Below are positions 45,240 through 54,275 of a DNA stretch of 64,000 bases, piece by piece (the first letter of the stretch is position 1; every line of letters starts with the position of its first letter). The notes below the pieces were generated by a model that saw nothing but the letters and a program-made list of their open reading frames with translations, was not told where the DNA came from and did not search any database. The stretch is taken from the NCBI RefSeq assembly GCF_029937755.1, contig NZ_JAPYPG010000001.1, positions 186,001 through 250,000 on the forward strand. The letters are read 5' to 3'. The translations under genes and the position numbers were made by a program. The stretch comes from Henriciella sp. (GTDB lineage Bacteria > Pseudomonadota > Alphaproteobacteria > Caulobacterales > Hyphomonadaceae).

Positions 45240-45922
45240 AACCTTTTGTCCTGATCGCAGAAGACGAGAAGGCTGTTGCCGAACTGCTTCGATACAATCT
45301 CGAGCGAGAAGGCTACGAAACGACCATAGCGCCGGATGGCGACGAGGCGATGATCCAGCTTGACGAGCGGGTGCCCGATCTCGTCCTGCTTGACTGGATG
45401 CTGCCCAAGGTGCCCGGCATCGAGGTCTGCCGCCGCATCCGTTCCAAGCCGGAGACCGCGAACCTGCCGGTCATCATGCTGACGGCCCGCACCGAGGAAG
45501 CCGACCGTATTCGCGGCCTCGACACCGGTGCCGATGACTATGTCACCAAGCCCTTCTCCACGACCGAACTGATGGCGCGCGTACGGGCTGTCCTGCGCCG
45601 CATCCGCCCCGCCCTCATCGAGGACAAGGTCATGGTGGGCGACATTGTCGTGGACCGCACGACCCACACCGTCATGCGCAATGGCGAGGATATCCACCTC
45701 GGCCCGACCGAATTCCGCCTGCTCGACTATTTCATTCAGCATCCCGGCCGCGTCTTCTCGCGTGAGCAGCTGCTCGATGGGGTCTGGGGCTCGGACGTCT
45801 ATGTCGAGGCCCGCACGGTCGACGTTCATGTCGGGCGGCTGCGCAAGGCGCTGATGAGCAAGGGTGGTGACGATCCGATCCGCACGGTCCGATCGGCAGG
45901 ATATTCCCTTCGCACGAACTGA
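45236..45922 (+). CDS. phoB: Phosphate-regulon response regulator PhoB
   Basis: The 228-residue OmpR-type regulator has a receiver domain with Glu9/Asp10, phospho-acceptor Asp53 (LLDWMLPK), Thr83 and Lys105, and a winged-helix domain from about 130 (LGPTEFRLLDYFIQHPGRVFSRE...RTVDVHVGRLRKAL). The GTG start overlaps the phoU stop and follows GGAGGGG. It would bind the Pho box before pstC, so the operon is probably autoregulated. Confidence 0.95.
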   Translation: MKPFVLIAEDEKAVAELLRYNLEREGYETTIAPDGDEAMIQLDERVPDLVLLDWMLPKVPGIEVCRRIRSKPETANLPVIMLTARTEEADRIRGLDTGADDYVTKPFSTTELMARVRAVLRRIRPALIEDKVMVGDIVVDRTTHTVMRNGEDIHLGPTEFRLLDYFIQHPGRVFSREQLLDGVWGSDVYVEARTVDVHVGRLRKALMSKGGDDPIRTVRSAGYSLRTN

Positions 45923-46016
45923 GCGGGCAAGGATCAGCCACAAATCCTTGCAAATTTGGCAAGAACCATCTAGCCGCAGCACATAGTTATATAGTGCCGT
46001 TGCTGGAGGATCTGTC

Positions 46017-47138
46017 ATGCGTATTGGCGTGCCGAGCGAAATCAAGAAACAGGAATCGCGGGTCGGCCTGACACCGGAAAGCGTCGGCGACCTGATCAAT
46101 GCCGGCCATGAGGTTTTCGTGCAGGCGGGCGCCGGTATCGGCTCCGGCCTCGCCGATGAAGAATACGAAGCCGTTGGCGCGAAAATCGTCCCGGACGCCG
46201 ATGCCGTCTTCAAGTCCGCAGAGCTGATCGTGAAGGTGAAAGAGCCGCAGCCGGAAGAAACCGCGCGCCTAACCCCCGACCACACGCTGTTTACCTACCT
46301 CCACCTGGCTCCGGATCCTGTTCAGGCCGACGGCCTGATCAAGAGCGGCTGCACCGCGATCGCCTATGAGACCGTGACCGAGCCATCTGGTGGCCTGCCG
46401 CTGCTTCGCCCGATGAGCCAGGTCGCGGGCCGGATGTCCATGCAGGTAGCCGCCTGGGCGCTGATGCGCACCAAGCGCGGCCGTGGCCTGCTGCTCGGCG
46501 GTGTGCCGGGCACCCAGCCGGCCAAGGTCATCATCGTCGGTGGCGGCGTCTCCGGCACCAATGCCGCCGAGATTGCCGTCGGCATGCGCGCCGATGTCAC
46601 CATTTTCGACCGCAACAATAACCGCCTCGCCGAACTGGACGCGCAGTTCAACGGCCTGGTGAAGACCATGTTCTCGACCAAGGCGGCTCTCGACGCAGCC
46701 GTGAAAGAGGCCGACCTCGTCATCGGCGCCGTCCTCATTCCGGGGGCCTCAGCCCCCAAGCTGATCTCGAAAGAGCAGCTGAAGACGATGAAGCCGGGCG
46801 CCGTGCTCGTCGATATCGCCATCGACCAGGGCGGCTGTTTCGAGACCTCGCACCCGACGACGCACGAAGATCCGATCTATGATGTCGACGGCATCCTGCA
46901 CTATTGCGTCGCCAACATGCCCGGTGCCGTGCCGCGCACCTCCACCTATGCGCTGAACAATGCCACCCTGCCCTTCGTGATGCAGATCGCGAACAAGGGC
47001 ACGCACGCCGCGCTGAACGAGAATGTCCACCTCGCCCACGGCCTGACCGTCGCCGAAGGCCACATCACGCATGAGCAGGTGGCGAAGGATCTCGGGCGGG
47101 ACTTCAAGCTGCCGGACTGGTTCAAACCGCAGGGCTGA
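46017..47138 (+). CDS. ald: Alanine dehydrogenase
   Basis: The 373-residue enzyme interconverts L-alanine and pyruvate with NAD+. The N-domain begins MRIGVPSEIKKQESRVGLTPE and contains the catalytic-lysine region (IVKVKEPQPEE) and histidine (LFTYLHLAPD). The NAD-binding fold has VIIVGGGVSGTNAAEIAVGM near 172-191. GGAGG precedes the start. It stands alone 94 bases after phoB; an imperfect TTGC-GCAA palindrome lies in that gap (45950-45964). Confidence 0.94.
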   Translation: MRIGVPSEIKKQESRVGLTPESVGDLINAGHEVFVQAGAGIGSGLADEEYEAVGAKIVPDADAVFKSAELIVKVKEPQPEETARLTPDHTLFTYLHLAPDPVQADGLIKSGCTAIAYETVTEPSGGLPLLRPMSQVAGRMSMQVAAWALMRTKRGRGLLLGGVPGTQPAKVIIVGGGVSGTNAAEIAVGMRADVTIFDRNNNRLAELDAQFNGLVKTMFSTKAALDAAVKEADLVIGAVLIPGASAPKLISKEQLKTMKPGAVLVDIAIDQGGCFETSHPTTHEDPIYDVDGILHYCVANMPGAVPRTSTYALNNATLPFVMQIANKGTHAALNENVHLAHGLTVAEGHITHEQVAKDLGRDFKLPDWFKPQG

Positions 47139-47144
47139 TCGGGC

Positions 47145-48152
47145 CTACATCGCCCGCAGCGCCACCAGAAGTTCCGCCATATCTTCCGGCAGCGGCGCTT
47201 CGGCGAAGATGTCTTCGCCTGTCACCGGGTGGACGAAACCGAGGCTCGCGGCATGCAGCGCTTGGCGGTCGAACTTTCGCGCCAGTGTCGTTGCCGCGAT
47301 GAAGGCCTCGCCTGAACCATACGCCTTTATGCCGCGATAACGCGCATAGGTCGGGTCGCCGATCAGCGGCGCGCCGATATGGGCCATGTGCACGCGGATC
47401 TGGTGGGTGCGGCCGGTCTCCAACCGGCACTCCATGAGCGCGGCGGCCGGCAGGCCCGTGCCCTTGTCCAGTTCCCCGAACGTCTCGAGCGCCTTGTAGT
47501 GTGTCACCGCGTGGCGGCCCACCTCGCTCTCCTCGTCGCGCACCACCGCCATCTTCTTCCGGTCGGCCGTGGAGCGCGCAATCGCCATGTCGACCGTGCC
47601 GACCAGCGGACGCGGCGCGCCGCGTGTGATGGCCCGATAGGTCCGCTCGATATCGTGTTTCTTGAACAGCTTCGAGAGGCCAGCATGCGCGGCCTCCGTC
47701 TTGGCCACGGCCAGAACACCGGTCGTGTTCTTGTCGATGCGGTGGACAATGCCCGGGCGTTCCACCCCGCCAATGCCCGGCAGCTCACCTTTGCAATGGT
47801 GCAGCAGCGCATTCACCAGCGTGCCCTGCCAGCTGCCCGGTGCGGGATGCACGGCCATGCCGGCCGGCTTGTTGACGAGGATGAGATGCTCATCCTCGAA
47901 CAGCACATCGAGCGGAATATCCTCCGGCTCCGGCGTCGCGGGCACGGGCGGCGGCATGTCGATTTCGTAGGTCATGCCAGGGCGCACAGGCGCTTTCGGG
48001 TCGTCGGCGAGCGCGCCATTGGCCGTCACCGCCCCCTCCTTCACCAGCGCCTTTGCGCGTGAACGCGACAGGTCGGCGAACTGTTCGGAGAGGTATCGGT
48101 CGAGCCGGGTTCCATTATCGGCCGGGCTCGCAGTGGCGGTCAGTTTGCTCAT
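47145..48152 (-). CDS. rluD: 23S rRNA pseudouridine synthase RluD-like
   Basis: The 335-residue RluA-family enzyme has an N-terminal S4 domain (RLDRYLSEQFADLSRSRAKALVKEGAVTANG, about 16-46) and catalytic motif VHRIDKNTTGVL with Asp140. ETGRTHQIRVHMAHIGAPLIGDPTY is the second hallmark. RluD modifies U1911, 1915 and 1917 of helix 69. It converges on ald with a six-base gap and is divergent from phoD. Confidence 0.92.
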   Translation of the reverse strand: MSKLTATASPADNGTRLDRYLSEQFADLSRSRAKALVKEGAVTANGALADDPKAPVRPGMTYEIDMPPPVPATPEPEDIPLDVLFEDEHLILVNKPAGMAVHPAPGSWQGTLVNALLHHCKGELPGIGGVERPGIVHRIDKNTTGVLAVAKTEAAHAGLSKLFKKHDIERTYRAITRGAPRPLVGTVDMAIARSTADRKKMAVVRDEESEVGRHAVTHYKALETFGELDKGTGLPAAALMECRLETGRTHQIRVHMAHIGAPLIGDPTYARYRGIKAYGSGEAFIAATTLARKFDRQALHAASLGFVHPVTGEDIFAEAPLPEDMAELLVALRAM

Positions 48153-48235
48153 CGCTGAAGCTTATAGACCGGGTTTCGTGGATTCGTCATGATGGCGGGA
48201 TAAGAGAACACTGCATTTCGGAGGGAGCGGTTACC

Positions 48236-49945
48236 ATGAGCAAATATTCCAGACGGCATTTCCTGGGCTTCGGCGCCGGTGCGGCGGGCCTCGCCGCCTG
48301 CGCGACGCAGGGCGCGAGCGACAATCCGCTGGCCGACAATCGCCCGGCCTTTGCCGGTGAGACCGATTTCGAGCATGGCGTGGCCTCGGGTGATCCGCTG
48401 AGCGACCGGGTCGTCCTCTGGACCCGCATCACTCCGTCCGACGAGGATACGACCACTCCCATCCCTGTCAGCCTGACCGTGGCACGCGACCGCGAGATGA
48501 AAGCCATTGTCAGCCAGGCGCTCACCGAAGCTACGCCGGGGCGCGACTTTACGGTGAAGGTGGATGCCGAGGGTCTCGAAGCCGGCACCGAGTATTTCTA
48601 CCAGTTTACCGCGAAAACCGCCGCGGGCGACGTGACGTCTCCGGTCGGCCGCACGAAGACGCTGGCCGCCTCCGGCAGCGCTCCGGTCAAGTTCGCCGTC
48701 ATCTCGTGTTCGAATTTCCCGTTCGGCTATTTCAATGTCTATGACGAGATCGGCAAGCGGACCGACCTCGACGCCGTCCTGCATCTTGGCGACTATATCT
48801 ATGAGTATGGCGTCGACGGGTATGGCGGCACCATCGGTCAGGAACTCGACCGCAATCATGAGCCGCCCATGGAGATCGTCACGCTCGGCGACTACCGGAT
48901 GCGCCATGCCCAGTACAAGCGCGACCCCATGCTCCAGGCCGCCCACGCCGCTGCACCCTGGCTGTGCACCTGGGACGATCACGAAAGCGCCAACAATGCC
49001 TACCGCACCGGCGCAGAGAACCACCAGCCGGAAACCGAAGGCAACTGGACAGACCGCAAGCAGGCCGCCGTACAGGCCTATCTCGAATGGATGCCCGTGC
49101 GCGATCCGCAAGCCGGACGCGCCACCGGCGCCATCTATCGCCAGTTCGACTTCGGCGATATCGCCACCGTGTTCTGTCTCGAATCCCGCCTGACCGGCCG
49201 GTCCGACGAGATCAGCTGGGGCGCTGAGCTTGCTGGCGTCGAGCCGGATGCTATCCCGACCAAGGCCACGGAAGTGATGCAGCGCGTGCAGAATGAAAGC
49301 CGCACCATGCTGGGCAAGGTGCAGGAAGACTGGCTGGACAAGGGCCTGAAACGCTCGACCTCGACCGGCAAGGCCTGGCAGGTCCTCGCCAACCAGGTGA
49401 TCATGGCCGAAGTGAAGCCGCCGAACCTCGTGGAGACGCTCACACCCGAGCAACAGGCCGCACAGGAAAGCTATGTCGCGGCGATGATCCCGTTCAGCCA
49501 GCTCGGCTTGCCCTTCAATCTCGACGCCTGGGACGGCTTCCCGGCAGCCCGCGACCGCCTCTACGCCTCTGCTGAAGCCGCAGGCGCCCGGCTCGTTACC
49601 GTCACCGGCGACACACACACGGCATGGGCCAACACGCTGCACGACCGCTCAGGCGCCCAGCGCGGTGTCGAATTCGGCTGCACGTCGGTGACGTCACCCG
49701 GCCTCGGCGAGTATGTGAACGATGTGCCGAATATGGGCGAGCTCTTCGCGGACGCGAACCGCGACGTGGACTGGTATGATCCGGATGGTCACGGCTACAC
49801 CCTCGTCACGCTGACCGCCGACACGGTGACATCGGACTTCTTCAAGGCCTCCACGATCACGGACAAGGCCTATTCGATGGAGAAAGTCGCGACCTTCGTC
49901 ACCGCACGTGAGGACGATGGCATGACAACGCTGGCAAAGGCGTAA
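48236..49945 (+). CDS. phoD: PhoD-family alkaline phosphatase, Tat-exported
   Basis: The start is ATG 48236 behind GGAGGGAG. The 569-residue protein has a twin-arginine signal (SRRHFLGFGAG, residues 5-15) that ends in LAAC, so it may also be lipidated. PhoD domain features are DFEHGVASGDPLSDRVVLWTRI, the metal site ISCSNFPFGYFNVY, HLGDYIYEYG, TWDDHESANN and VTGDTHTAW. It releases phosphate from mono- and diesters using Ca2+/Fe3+. Placement near the pho operon fits, although I see no Pho box in its own 83-base leader. Confidence 0.92.
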   Translation: MSKYSRRHFLGFGAGAAGLAACATQGASDNPLADNRPAFAGETDFEHGVASGDPLSDRVVLWTRITPSDEDTTTPIPVSLTVARDREMKAIVSQALTEATPGRDFTVKVDAEGLEAGTEYFYQFTAKTAAGDVTSPVGRTKTLAASGSAPVKFAVISCSNFPFGYFNVYDEIGKRTDLDAVLHLGDYIYEYGVDGYGGTIGQELDRNHEPPMEIVTLGDYRMRHAQYKRDPMLQAAHAAAPWLCTWDDHESANNAYRTGAENHQPETEGNWTDRKQAAVQAYLEWMPVRDPQAGRATGAIYRQFDFGDIATVFCLESRLTGRSDEISWGAELAGVEPDAIPTKATEVMQRVQNESRTMLGKVQEDWLDKGLKRSTSTGKAWQVLANQVIMAEVKPPNLVETLTPEQQAAQESYVAAMIPFSQLGLPFNLDAWDGFPAARDRLYASAEAAGARLVTVTGDTHTAWANTLHDRSGAQRGVEFGCTSVTSPGLGEYVNDVPNMGELFADANRDVDWYDPDGHGYTLVTLTADTVTSDFFKASTITDKAYSMEKVATFVTAREDDGMTTLAKA

Positions 49946-50038
49946 AGCCTGAGCCGGCAACTATCTTTACCGCTTCACCCCGGCTTGACCGTGGGGAGGC
50001 GTCGATCTGAGGCACGTTCAAGCCGCAGACGTTTGAGC

Positions 50039-50503
50039 CTAGCCCCGCCCGCGATAGGTCGGCACGCCGGTCTCGGGGACGTAAAGCCCCTCCGGCACCG
50101 GCCCGGACTGCCAGAATACGTCGATCGGGATGCCGCCGCGCGGATACCAGTAACCGTAGATGCGCAGCCATTTCGGCTCGAGCAGGTCAACCAGACGCTT
50201 GCCGATCGCAACGGTGCAATCCTCATGGAAAGCGCCGTGGTTGCGGAACGATGTCAGGTAGAGCTTCAGGCTCTTGCTCTCGACGAGCCAGTCCCCCGGC
50301 GCATAGTCGATGACGATATGGGCGAAGTCCGGCTGGCCCGTCACCGGGCAGAGCGAGGTGAACTCCGGCGCGGTAAAGCGGGCAAGATAAAGCGTATCGG
50401 CATGCGGGTTAGGCACCCGCTCGAGCTTTGCCTCTTCCGGCGAGGCGGGGATGGAACTGTGCGCCCCGAGCTGGTCGAGGCCGGAATAGATGTCCTGCGT
50501 CAA
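50039..50503 (-). CDS. queF: NADPH-dependent 7-cyano-7-deazaguanine reductase QueF
   Basis: The 154-residue enzyme reduces preQ0 to preQ1 in queuosine biosynthesis. The catalytic Cys52 and Asp59 are in [16 protein letters not shown], the QueF motif [15 protein letters not shown] follows at 75-89, and the length matches the unimodular type. The TTG start overlaps the TGA of the upstream antiporter gene, so it is coupled to an unrelated transporter. Other queuosine genes are not in the window. Confidence 0.95.
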   Translation of the reverse strand: MTQDIYSGLDQLGAHSSIPASPEEAKLERVPNPHADTLYLARFTAPEFTSLCPVTGQPDFAHIVIDYAPGDWLVESKSLKLYLTSFRNHGAFHEDCTVAIGKRLVDLLEPKWLRIYGYWYPRGGIPIDVFWQSGPVPEGLYVPETGVPTYRGRG

Positions 50504-51540
50504 ACGAGGTCTCCGAAGTGCGGCAGCAGGTTGAAGCTGAGCGCCATATAGAGCGCGTAGGCGCCGAGGAGAACCGCCCCTTCCCAGCGCGCCAGCTTGC
50601 GGCCGGTATAGGCGAAGAGGACCAGCAGGAAGACCGAGAGCGCCAGCGCGCCCATATCCTGCATCCCGACGAGGCTTTCACCGGGCGCATATTCCAGCGC
50701 CTGCACATCGACAGGCTTTGCCCCTGACGCCGCTGGCTGGCCGATCACGCTGAACGGATAGACCGTCGCCGAGACGCCCATGATGGCGAGGATGTTGAAG
50801 ATATTGGAGCCGAGGACATTGCCAAGCGCCACGTCCGCCTTGCCCTTGGCCGCCGACATGATCGAGGTGACGAGTTCCGGCAGGCTGGTGCCGACGGCGA
50901 CGATGGAGAGCCCGATCACCGTCTCCGAAATGCCGAAGACCCGCGCGAGGTCCGAGCCGCCCGTGACCAGCAGCTTCGCGCCGATCACCACCCCCGCAAT
51001 GCCGGCCAGCGCGAGGACAAGTGAGAGCCAGAGCGGTTCATGGGTTTCGATCACTTCCGCTTCGCCGGAATGGACGACTGCAGCGGGTGAGTTCTTTCGC
51101 CGGTCGAGAATGACCGAAGTGGTGAGGTAGACGATCAGGATCGCGACGAAACCCAGCCCCACCAGGCGGGTGAACATGTCGAACCAGAGCACAACAGCGA
51201 AGAGAACCGTTGCCGCAACCATGAACAGGCCGTCGCGCGCCAGCGCGCGTGGATGGGTGATGATGGGCGAGATCAGGCAGGCCGCGCCAATGACAAGCAG
51301 GACATTGGCCACGTTCGAGCCGATGACATTGCCGACCGAGAGACCGACCGCATCATCCGACAGGGCCTGAAGGCTGGTCACCATTTCCGGCATCGAGGTC
51401 CCGAACCCGACCAGGGTCAGCCCGATCAGCAATTCCGACATGCCGAGCCGGCGGGCGACGCCAACAGAGCCGCGCACAAGCATTTCGCCGCCAGCGAAAA
51501 GTAACAACAGACCGCCGACAATCAGCGCCACCATCAACAT
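50500..51540 (-). CDS. Calcium/sodium antiporter (CaCA family, YrbG-like)
   Basis: The 346-residue exchanger has ten hydrophobic segments and two inverted alpha repeats: [13 protein letters not shown]...[16 protein letters not shown] and [13 protein letters not shown]...[16 protein letters not shown]. These acidic GTSxPE motifs bind the cation. It should exchange Ca2+ for Na+ or H+ across the inner membrane. A soluble segment near 255-275 is inserted before the last helices. Starts at 51588 or 51534 are possible; 51540 has GGAG ten bases upstream. Confidence 0.9.
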   Translation of the reverse strand: MLMVALIVGGLLLLFAGGEMLVRGSVGVARRLGMSELLIGLTLVGFGTSMPEMVTSLQALSDDAVGLSVGNVIGSNVANVLLVIGAACLISPIITHPRALARDGLFMVAATVLFAVVLWFDMFTRLVGLGFVAILIVYLTTSVILDRRKNSPAAVVHSGEAEVIETHEPLWLSLVLALAGIAGVVIGAKLLVTGGSDLARVFGISETVIGLSIVAVGTSLPELVTSIMSAAKGKADVALGNVLGSNIFNILAIMGVSATVYPFSVIGQPAASGAKPVDVQALEYAPGESLVGMQDMGALALSVFLLVLFAYTGRKLARWEGAVLLGAYALYMALSFNLLPHFGDLV

Positions 51541-51658
51541 CAATTTTAGACTCCAGAATGCCCAGCCCTTACCTAGCGTGGATAACACCCGCCGCCAAAG
51601 ACGGTTTCAATTGCCGGGCCTTTCCGTACACTCCGACCCCAACACCGGAGAGAAATCA

Positions 51659-52132
51659 ATGCGCCATTCCATCCTCGCTGTGACCGCCCTGCTTGCCCTC
51701 GGTGCGCCCCTGGCCGCCTGCCAGACTGCCTCACCCCATGAGACGTCCGCCGATGCAGCCGCCGACAAGGCAGCCATCACGGCCATTCTCGACCAGCAGG
51801 ATACAGCCTGGAACGCGGGCGACATCGACGGTTTCATGCAAGGCTACTGGCAATCGCCGGAGCTTCGCTTCGCCTCGGGTGGCACGGTGGTGCGCGGCTA
51901 TGAAAAGACCCTGCAGCGCTACAAGGCCCGCTATTCCAGCCCTGAGAAGATGGGAAAGCTCGACACGCATGAGCTCGAAATCGTCCTGCTCTCGGACGAC
52001 GCGGCGGTCGTGCATGGCCGCTGGGAGCTCACCCGGGACGCCGACACGCCGGGCGGGCTGTTCACACTGATCCTGCGCCGCATGGACGGTGAGTGGAAGA
52101 TCATCAGCGATACGACCACGTCAGCCGATTGA
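51659..52132 (+). CDS. NTF2-like (DUF4440/SgcJ-type) lipoprotein
   Basis: From ATG 51659, behind GGAG, the 157-residue protein has a lipoprotein signal (LAACQ) and an NTF2-like cone fold: AAITAILDQQDTAWNAGDIDGFMQGYW at about 40-66, and DAAVVHGRWELTR and GEWKIISDTTTS later. The fold is used for binding or catalysis by many unrelated proteins; no substrate can be inferred. It is divergent from the Ca2+/Na+ antiporter and 67 bases ahead of the channel gene. Confidence 0.8.
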   Translation: MRHSILAVTALLALGAPLAACQTASPHETSADAAADKAAITAILDQQDTAWNAGDIDGFMQGYWQSPELRFASGGTVVRGYEKTLQRYKARYSSPEKMGKLDTHELEIVLLSDDAAVVHGRWELTRDADTPGGLFTLILRRMDGEWKIISDTTTSAD

Positions 52133-52199
52133 TCAATTCGCTGCGGCGGGTAAGACGACACCGGTAAGGTGAGCCCGGAAAACAGGGTGGAGAGGGGAC

Positions 52200-53075
52200 A
52201 TGGCGCGCGCGACACTCGATGAATCGACCAGCAACTCGGCGCTCGAAGCTGCTATTGAGAGCAACTGGTTCCTGAACCTGATCACCGGACTGATCATCAT
52301 CAACGCCTTCATCCTCGGCATCCTCACCTATTCCGAGGCCCTGCCGCCAACGTCCGTGCACTGGCTCGAAATCATGGACCGGGCGATCACCTTCGCCTTC
52401 GCGCTGGAAATCAGTCTGAAGCTGATCGTCTACAGGCTGCAATTCTTCCGGTCGGGCTGGAACTGGTTCGACTTCATCGTGGTCGGCATTTCGCTCGTGC
52501 CCGGCGGACAGGGCTTCTCCGTCCTGCGGGCGATGCGCGTCTTGCGGGTCCTGCGGCTCCTGCACGTCGTGCCAATGATGCGCCGCATCACCGAAGCCCT
52601 GCTCAAGGCCCTGCCCGGTATGGGCGCCATCGTCGCTGTGCTTGCCCTGCTGACCTATGTCTACGCCGTCATGGCCACCAACATGTATGGCAACACCTCG
52701 GACCCGGAGGTCCAGCAGCTCTTCGGCGACCTGCCAAGTTCGGCTTTCTCGCTCTTCCAGGTGATGACGATGGATGGATGGCGCTTCGAGGTCGTCCAGA
52801 AAGTCATCGATGATGGGCACCCCTGGGCGCCGTTCTTCTTCCTGACCTTCATCTTCATCGCAAGTTTCGCGGTGTTGAACCTGTTCATCGCCCTGGTTGT
52901 GGACGCCCTTGCCGCAGAACAGAAGGCGGCAACGGAAGAACTTATCGACGATATCGAGGAAGAAGCCGAGCATGCCGAAGAAGAACGCGATGAAATATTC
53001 GACCTTCTCCGGTCGCTCAAAAACGAAATTGCAGAGCTGAAATCGGCGGTTTCGCAACAGTCTCCGCCGCGTTAA
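52200..53075 (+). CDS. Voltage-gated cation channel, one-domain (BacNav/Cav type)
   Basis: The 291-residue protein has six membrane segments. S4 has arginines at 110, 113, 116 and 119 in the RxxRxxRxxR pattern. The pore loop between S5 and S6 carries the filter TMDGW at 190-194 (compare TLESW in NaChBac). S6 (FFFLTFIFIASFAVLNLFIALVV) leads into an acidic C-terminal coiled coil (EELIDDIEEEAEHAEEERDEIFDLL) typical of tetramer assembly. Aspartate plus glycine in the filter suggests calcium rather than sodium preference, by inference. Confidence 0.88.
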   Translation: MARATLDESTSNSALEAAIESNWFLNLITGLIIINAFILGILTYSEALPPTSVHWLEIMDRAITFAFALEISLKLIVYRLQFFRSGWNWFDFIVVGISLVPGGQGFSVLRAMRVLRVLRLLHVVPMMRRITEALLKALPGMGAIVAVLALLTYVYAVMATNMYGNTSDPEVQQLFGDLPSSAFSLFQVMTMDGWRFEVVQKVIDDGHPWAPFFFLTFIFIASFAVLNLFIALVVDALAAEQKAATEELIDDIEEEAEHAEEERDEIFDLLRSLKNEIAELKSAVSQQSPPR

Positions 53076-53182
53076 GCTGCAGGCTCGACATCAAGTCTTG
53101 GGGGACTCTTCACAATTTGTCGCAAGACAATTGACCTCCCGGGACTGATTTTAGCCGCAAAACTCGTTATAGTTGTAAGACG

Positions 53183-53884
53183 ATGAGCCTCTGGCAGATC
53201 CTGATCGAAGGCGGAAAGCGCCTCTTTGACAGCGACGTGCAGGACGATCCCGTCCCTGCCGAAAACGGCTGCGCGCCCGATCCAAACGATGTCGGCTTCA
53301 CCGCGGCGGTGATCGGCCTCGGCGCTAAGATGGCCGCCGCCGACGGACGCGTCAGCGACAGCGAGGTCATGGTTTTCTCACGCGTCTTCCGGGCCGCGCC
53401 GGAAGATGCCGACAAGGTCCGCCGCGTCTTCAATATCGCGCGCCAGACGGTGCGCGGCTATGAAGCCTATGCCCGCCGAATTGCCAAGAAATACTCCGCC
53501 CGCCCCTGCCTCCTGGAAGGCGTTCTGGACGGCCTGTTCATGATTGCGGGCGCCGATGGTGCGGTCACCGATGACGAGATGCAGTACCTGCGCACGGTGG
53601 CCGAGACGTTCGGCTTCGACGAGGTGACCTTCCGCCGGATCCGCGCCAGCCATCTGGGGCCCGAGCGCGATGATCCCTATCATATTCTCGGCGTTGCCCA
53701 TGATGCGGCGTTCGACGATATCCGCCGCGCCTACCGCAAATTGATGGCCGATAATCACCCCGACCGCATCGTCGGGAATGGCGCACCGCGCGAGTTTGAA
53801 ATCGCCGCTCACGACAAGGCTGCCGCAATTACGGGCGCCTATGCGCGGATCCGGGCAGAACGTGGTATGATTGCGGCGAATTGA
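53183..53884 (+). CDS. TerB-like/DnaJ-domain protein (DjlA type)
   Basis: The 233-residue protein combines a TerB-like helical domain (about 35-150; ALGLGAKMAAADGRVSDSEV-type blocks appear twice, with ADGRVSDSEV and ADGAVTDDEM acidic metal-binding turns) and a C-terminal J domain with HPD at 192-194. J domains stimulate DnaK ATPase. DjlA is normally membrane-anchored, but no helix is visible here, so this is a soluble relative. Confidence 0.88.
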   Translation: MSLWQILIEGGKRLFDSDVQDDPVPAENGCAPDPNDVGFTAAVIGLGAKMAAADGRVSDSEVMVFSRVFRAAPEDADKVRRVFNIARQTVRGYEAYARRIAKKYSARPCLLEGVLDGLFMIAGADGAVTDDEMQYLRTVAETFGFDEVTFRRIRASHLGPERDDPYHILGVAHDAAFDDIRRAYRKLMADNHPDRIVGNGAPREFEIAAHDKAAAITGAYARIRAERGMIAAN

Positions 53885-53955
53885 GGGAGATTGCGTTCCA
53901 GCGATTGACCTGGATGAGAACCGATATCATCTTCGGGTGAGGAGATAGGAAAAAG

Positions 53956-54264
53956 ATGACTGCAGCTCGCTCGACGCTTTCTTTCGAAACACTCATCGCC
54001 CGCATAGGGCACGGCCTTCGTGAGGGCGCCCGCTGGGGCCTTCGCGGTATCCTTGCCTTGGCGATTATCGTCATGGCCGGCATGTTTGCTGTCGTGACCG
54101 CCGCCGTGGGGCTCGTTATCGCCGCCGTGGCCATTCTGCTGCGTCTCACCACGGGTGGCCGCCAGCAAGGTCGGCAGGCGCGGAAAACAAAGCGCCCGCA
54201 CACCGAAGCTGACGGCATCACGCTCGATGCCCACCGCACCGCCCGCGGCTGGACGGTCGAGTAA
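53956..54264 (+). CDS. Small membrane protein, unknown function
   Basis: The 102 residues have an amphipathic N-terminus, one long or two short hydrophobic helices (about 32-65, LRGILALAIIVMAGMFAVVTAAVGLVIAAVAILL split by a possible turn), and a basic, hydrophilic tail. AGGAAAAAG precedes the ATG. I do not recognise a family. It follows the J-domain gene by 71 bases on the same strand and converges on the MscS gene. Confidence 0.65.
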   Translation: MTAARSTLSFETLIARIGHGLREGARWGLRGILALAIIVMAGMFAVVTAAVGLVIAAVAILLRLTTGGRQQGRQARKTKRPHTEADGITLDAHRTARGWTVE

Positions 54265-54275
54265 GGCTTTCCCGC

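Noticed and set aside
48149..49642. 497-residue open frame antisense to phoD
   Set aside because: phoD has full PhoD motifs and a Tat signal; the opposite frame has none.
53130..53182. Possible extra gene or riboswitch before the TerB-J gene
   Set aside because: The stretch is short and only shows promoter-like AT-rich bases.
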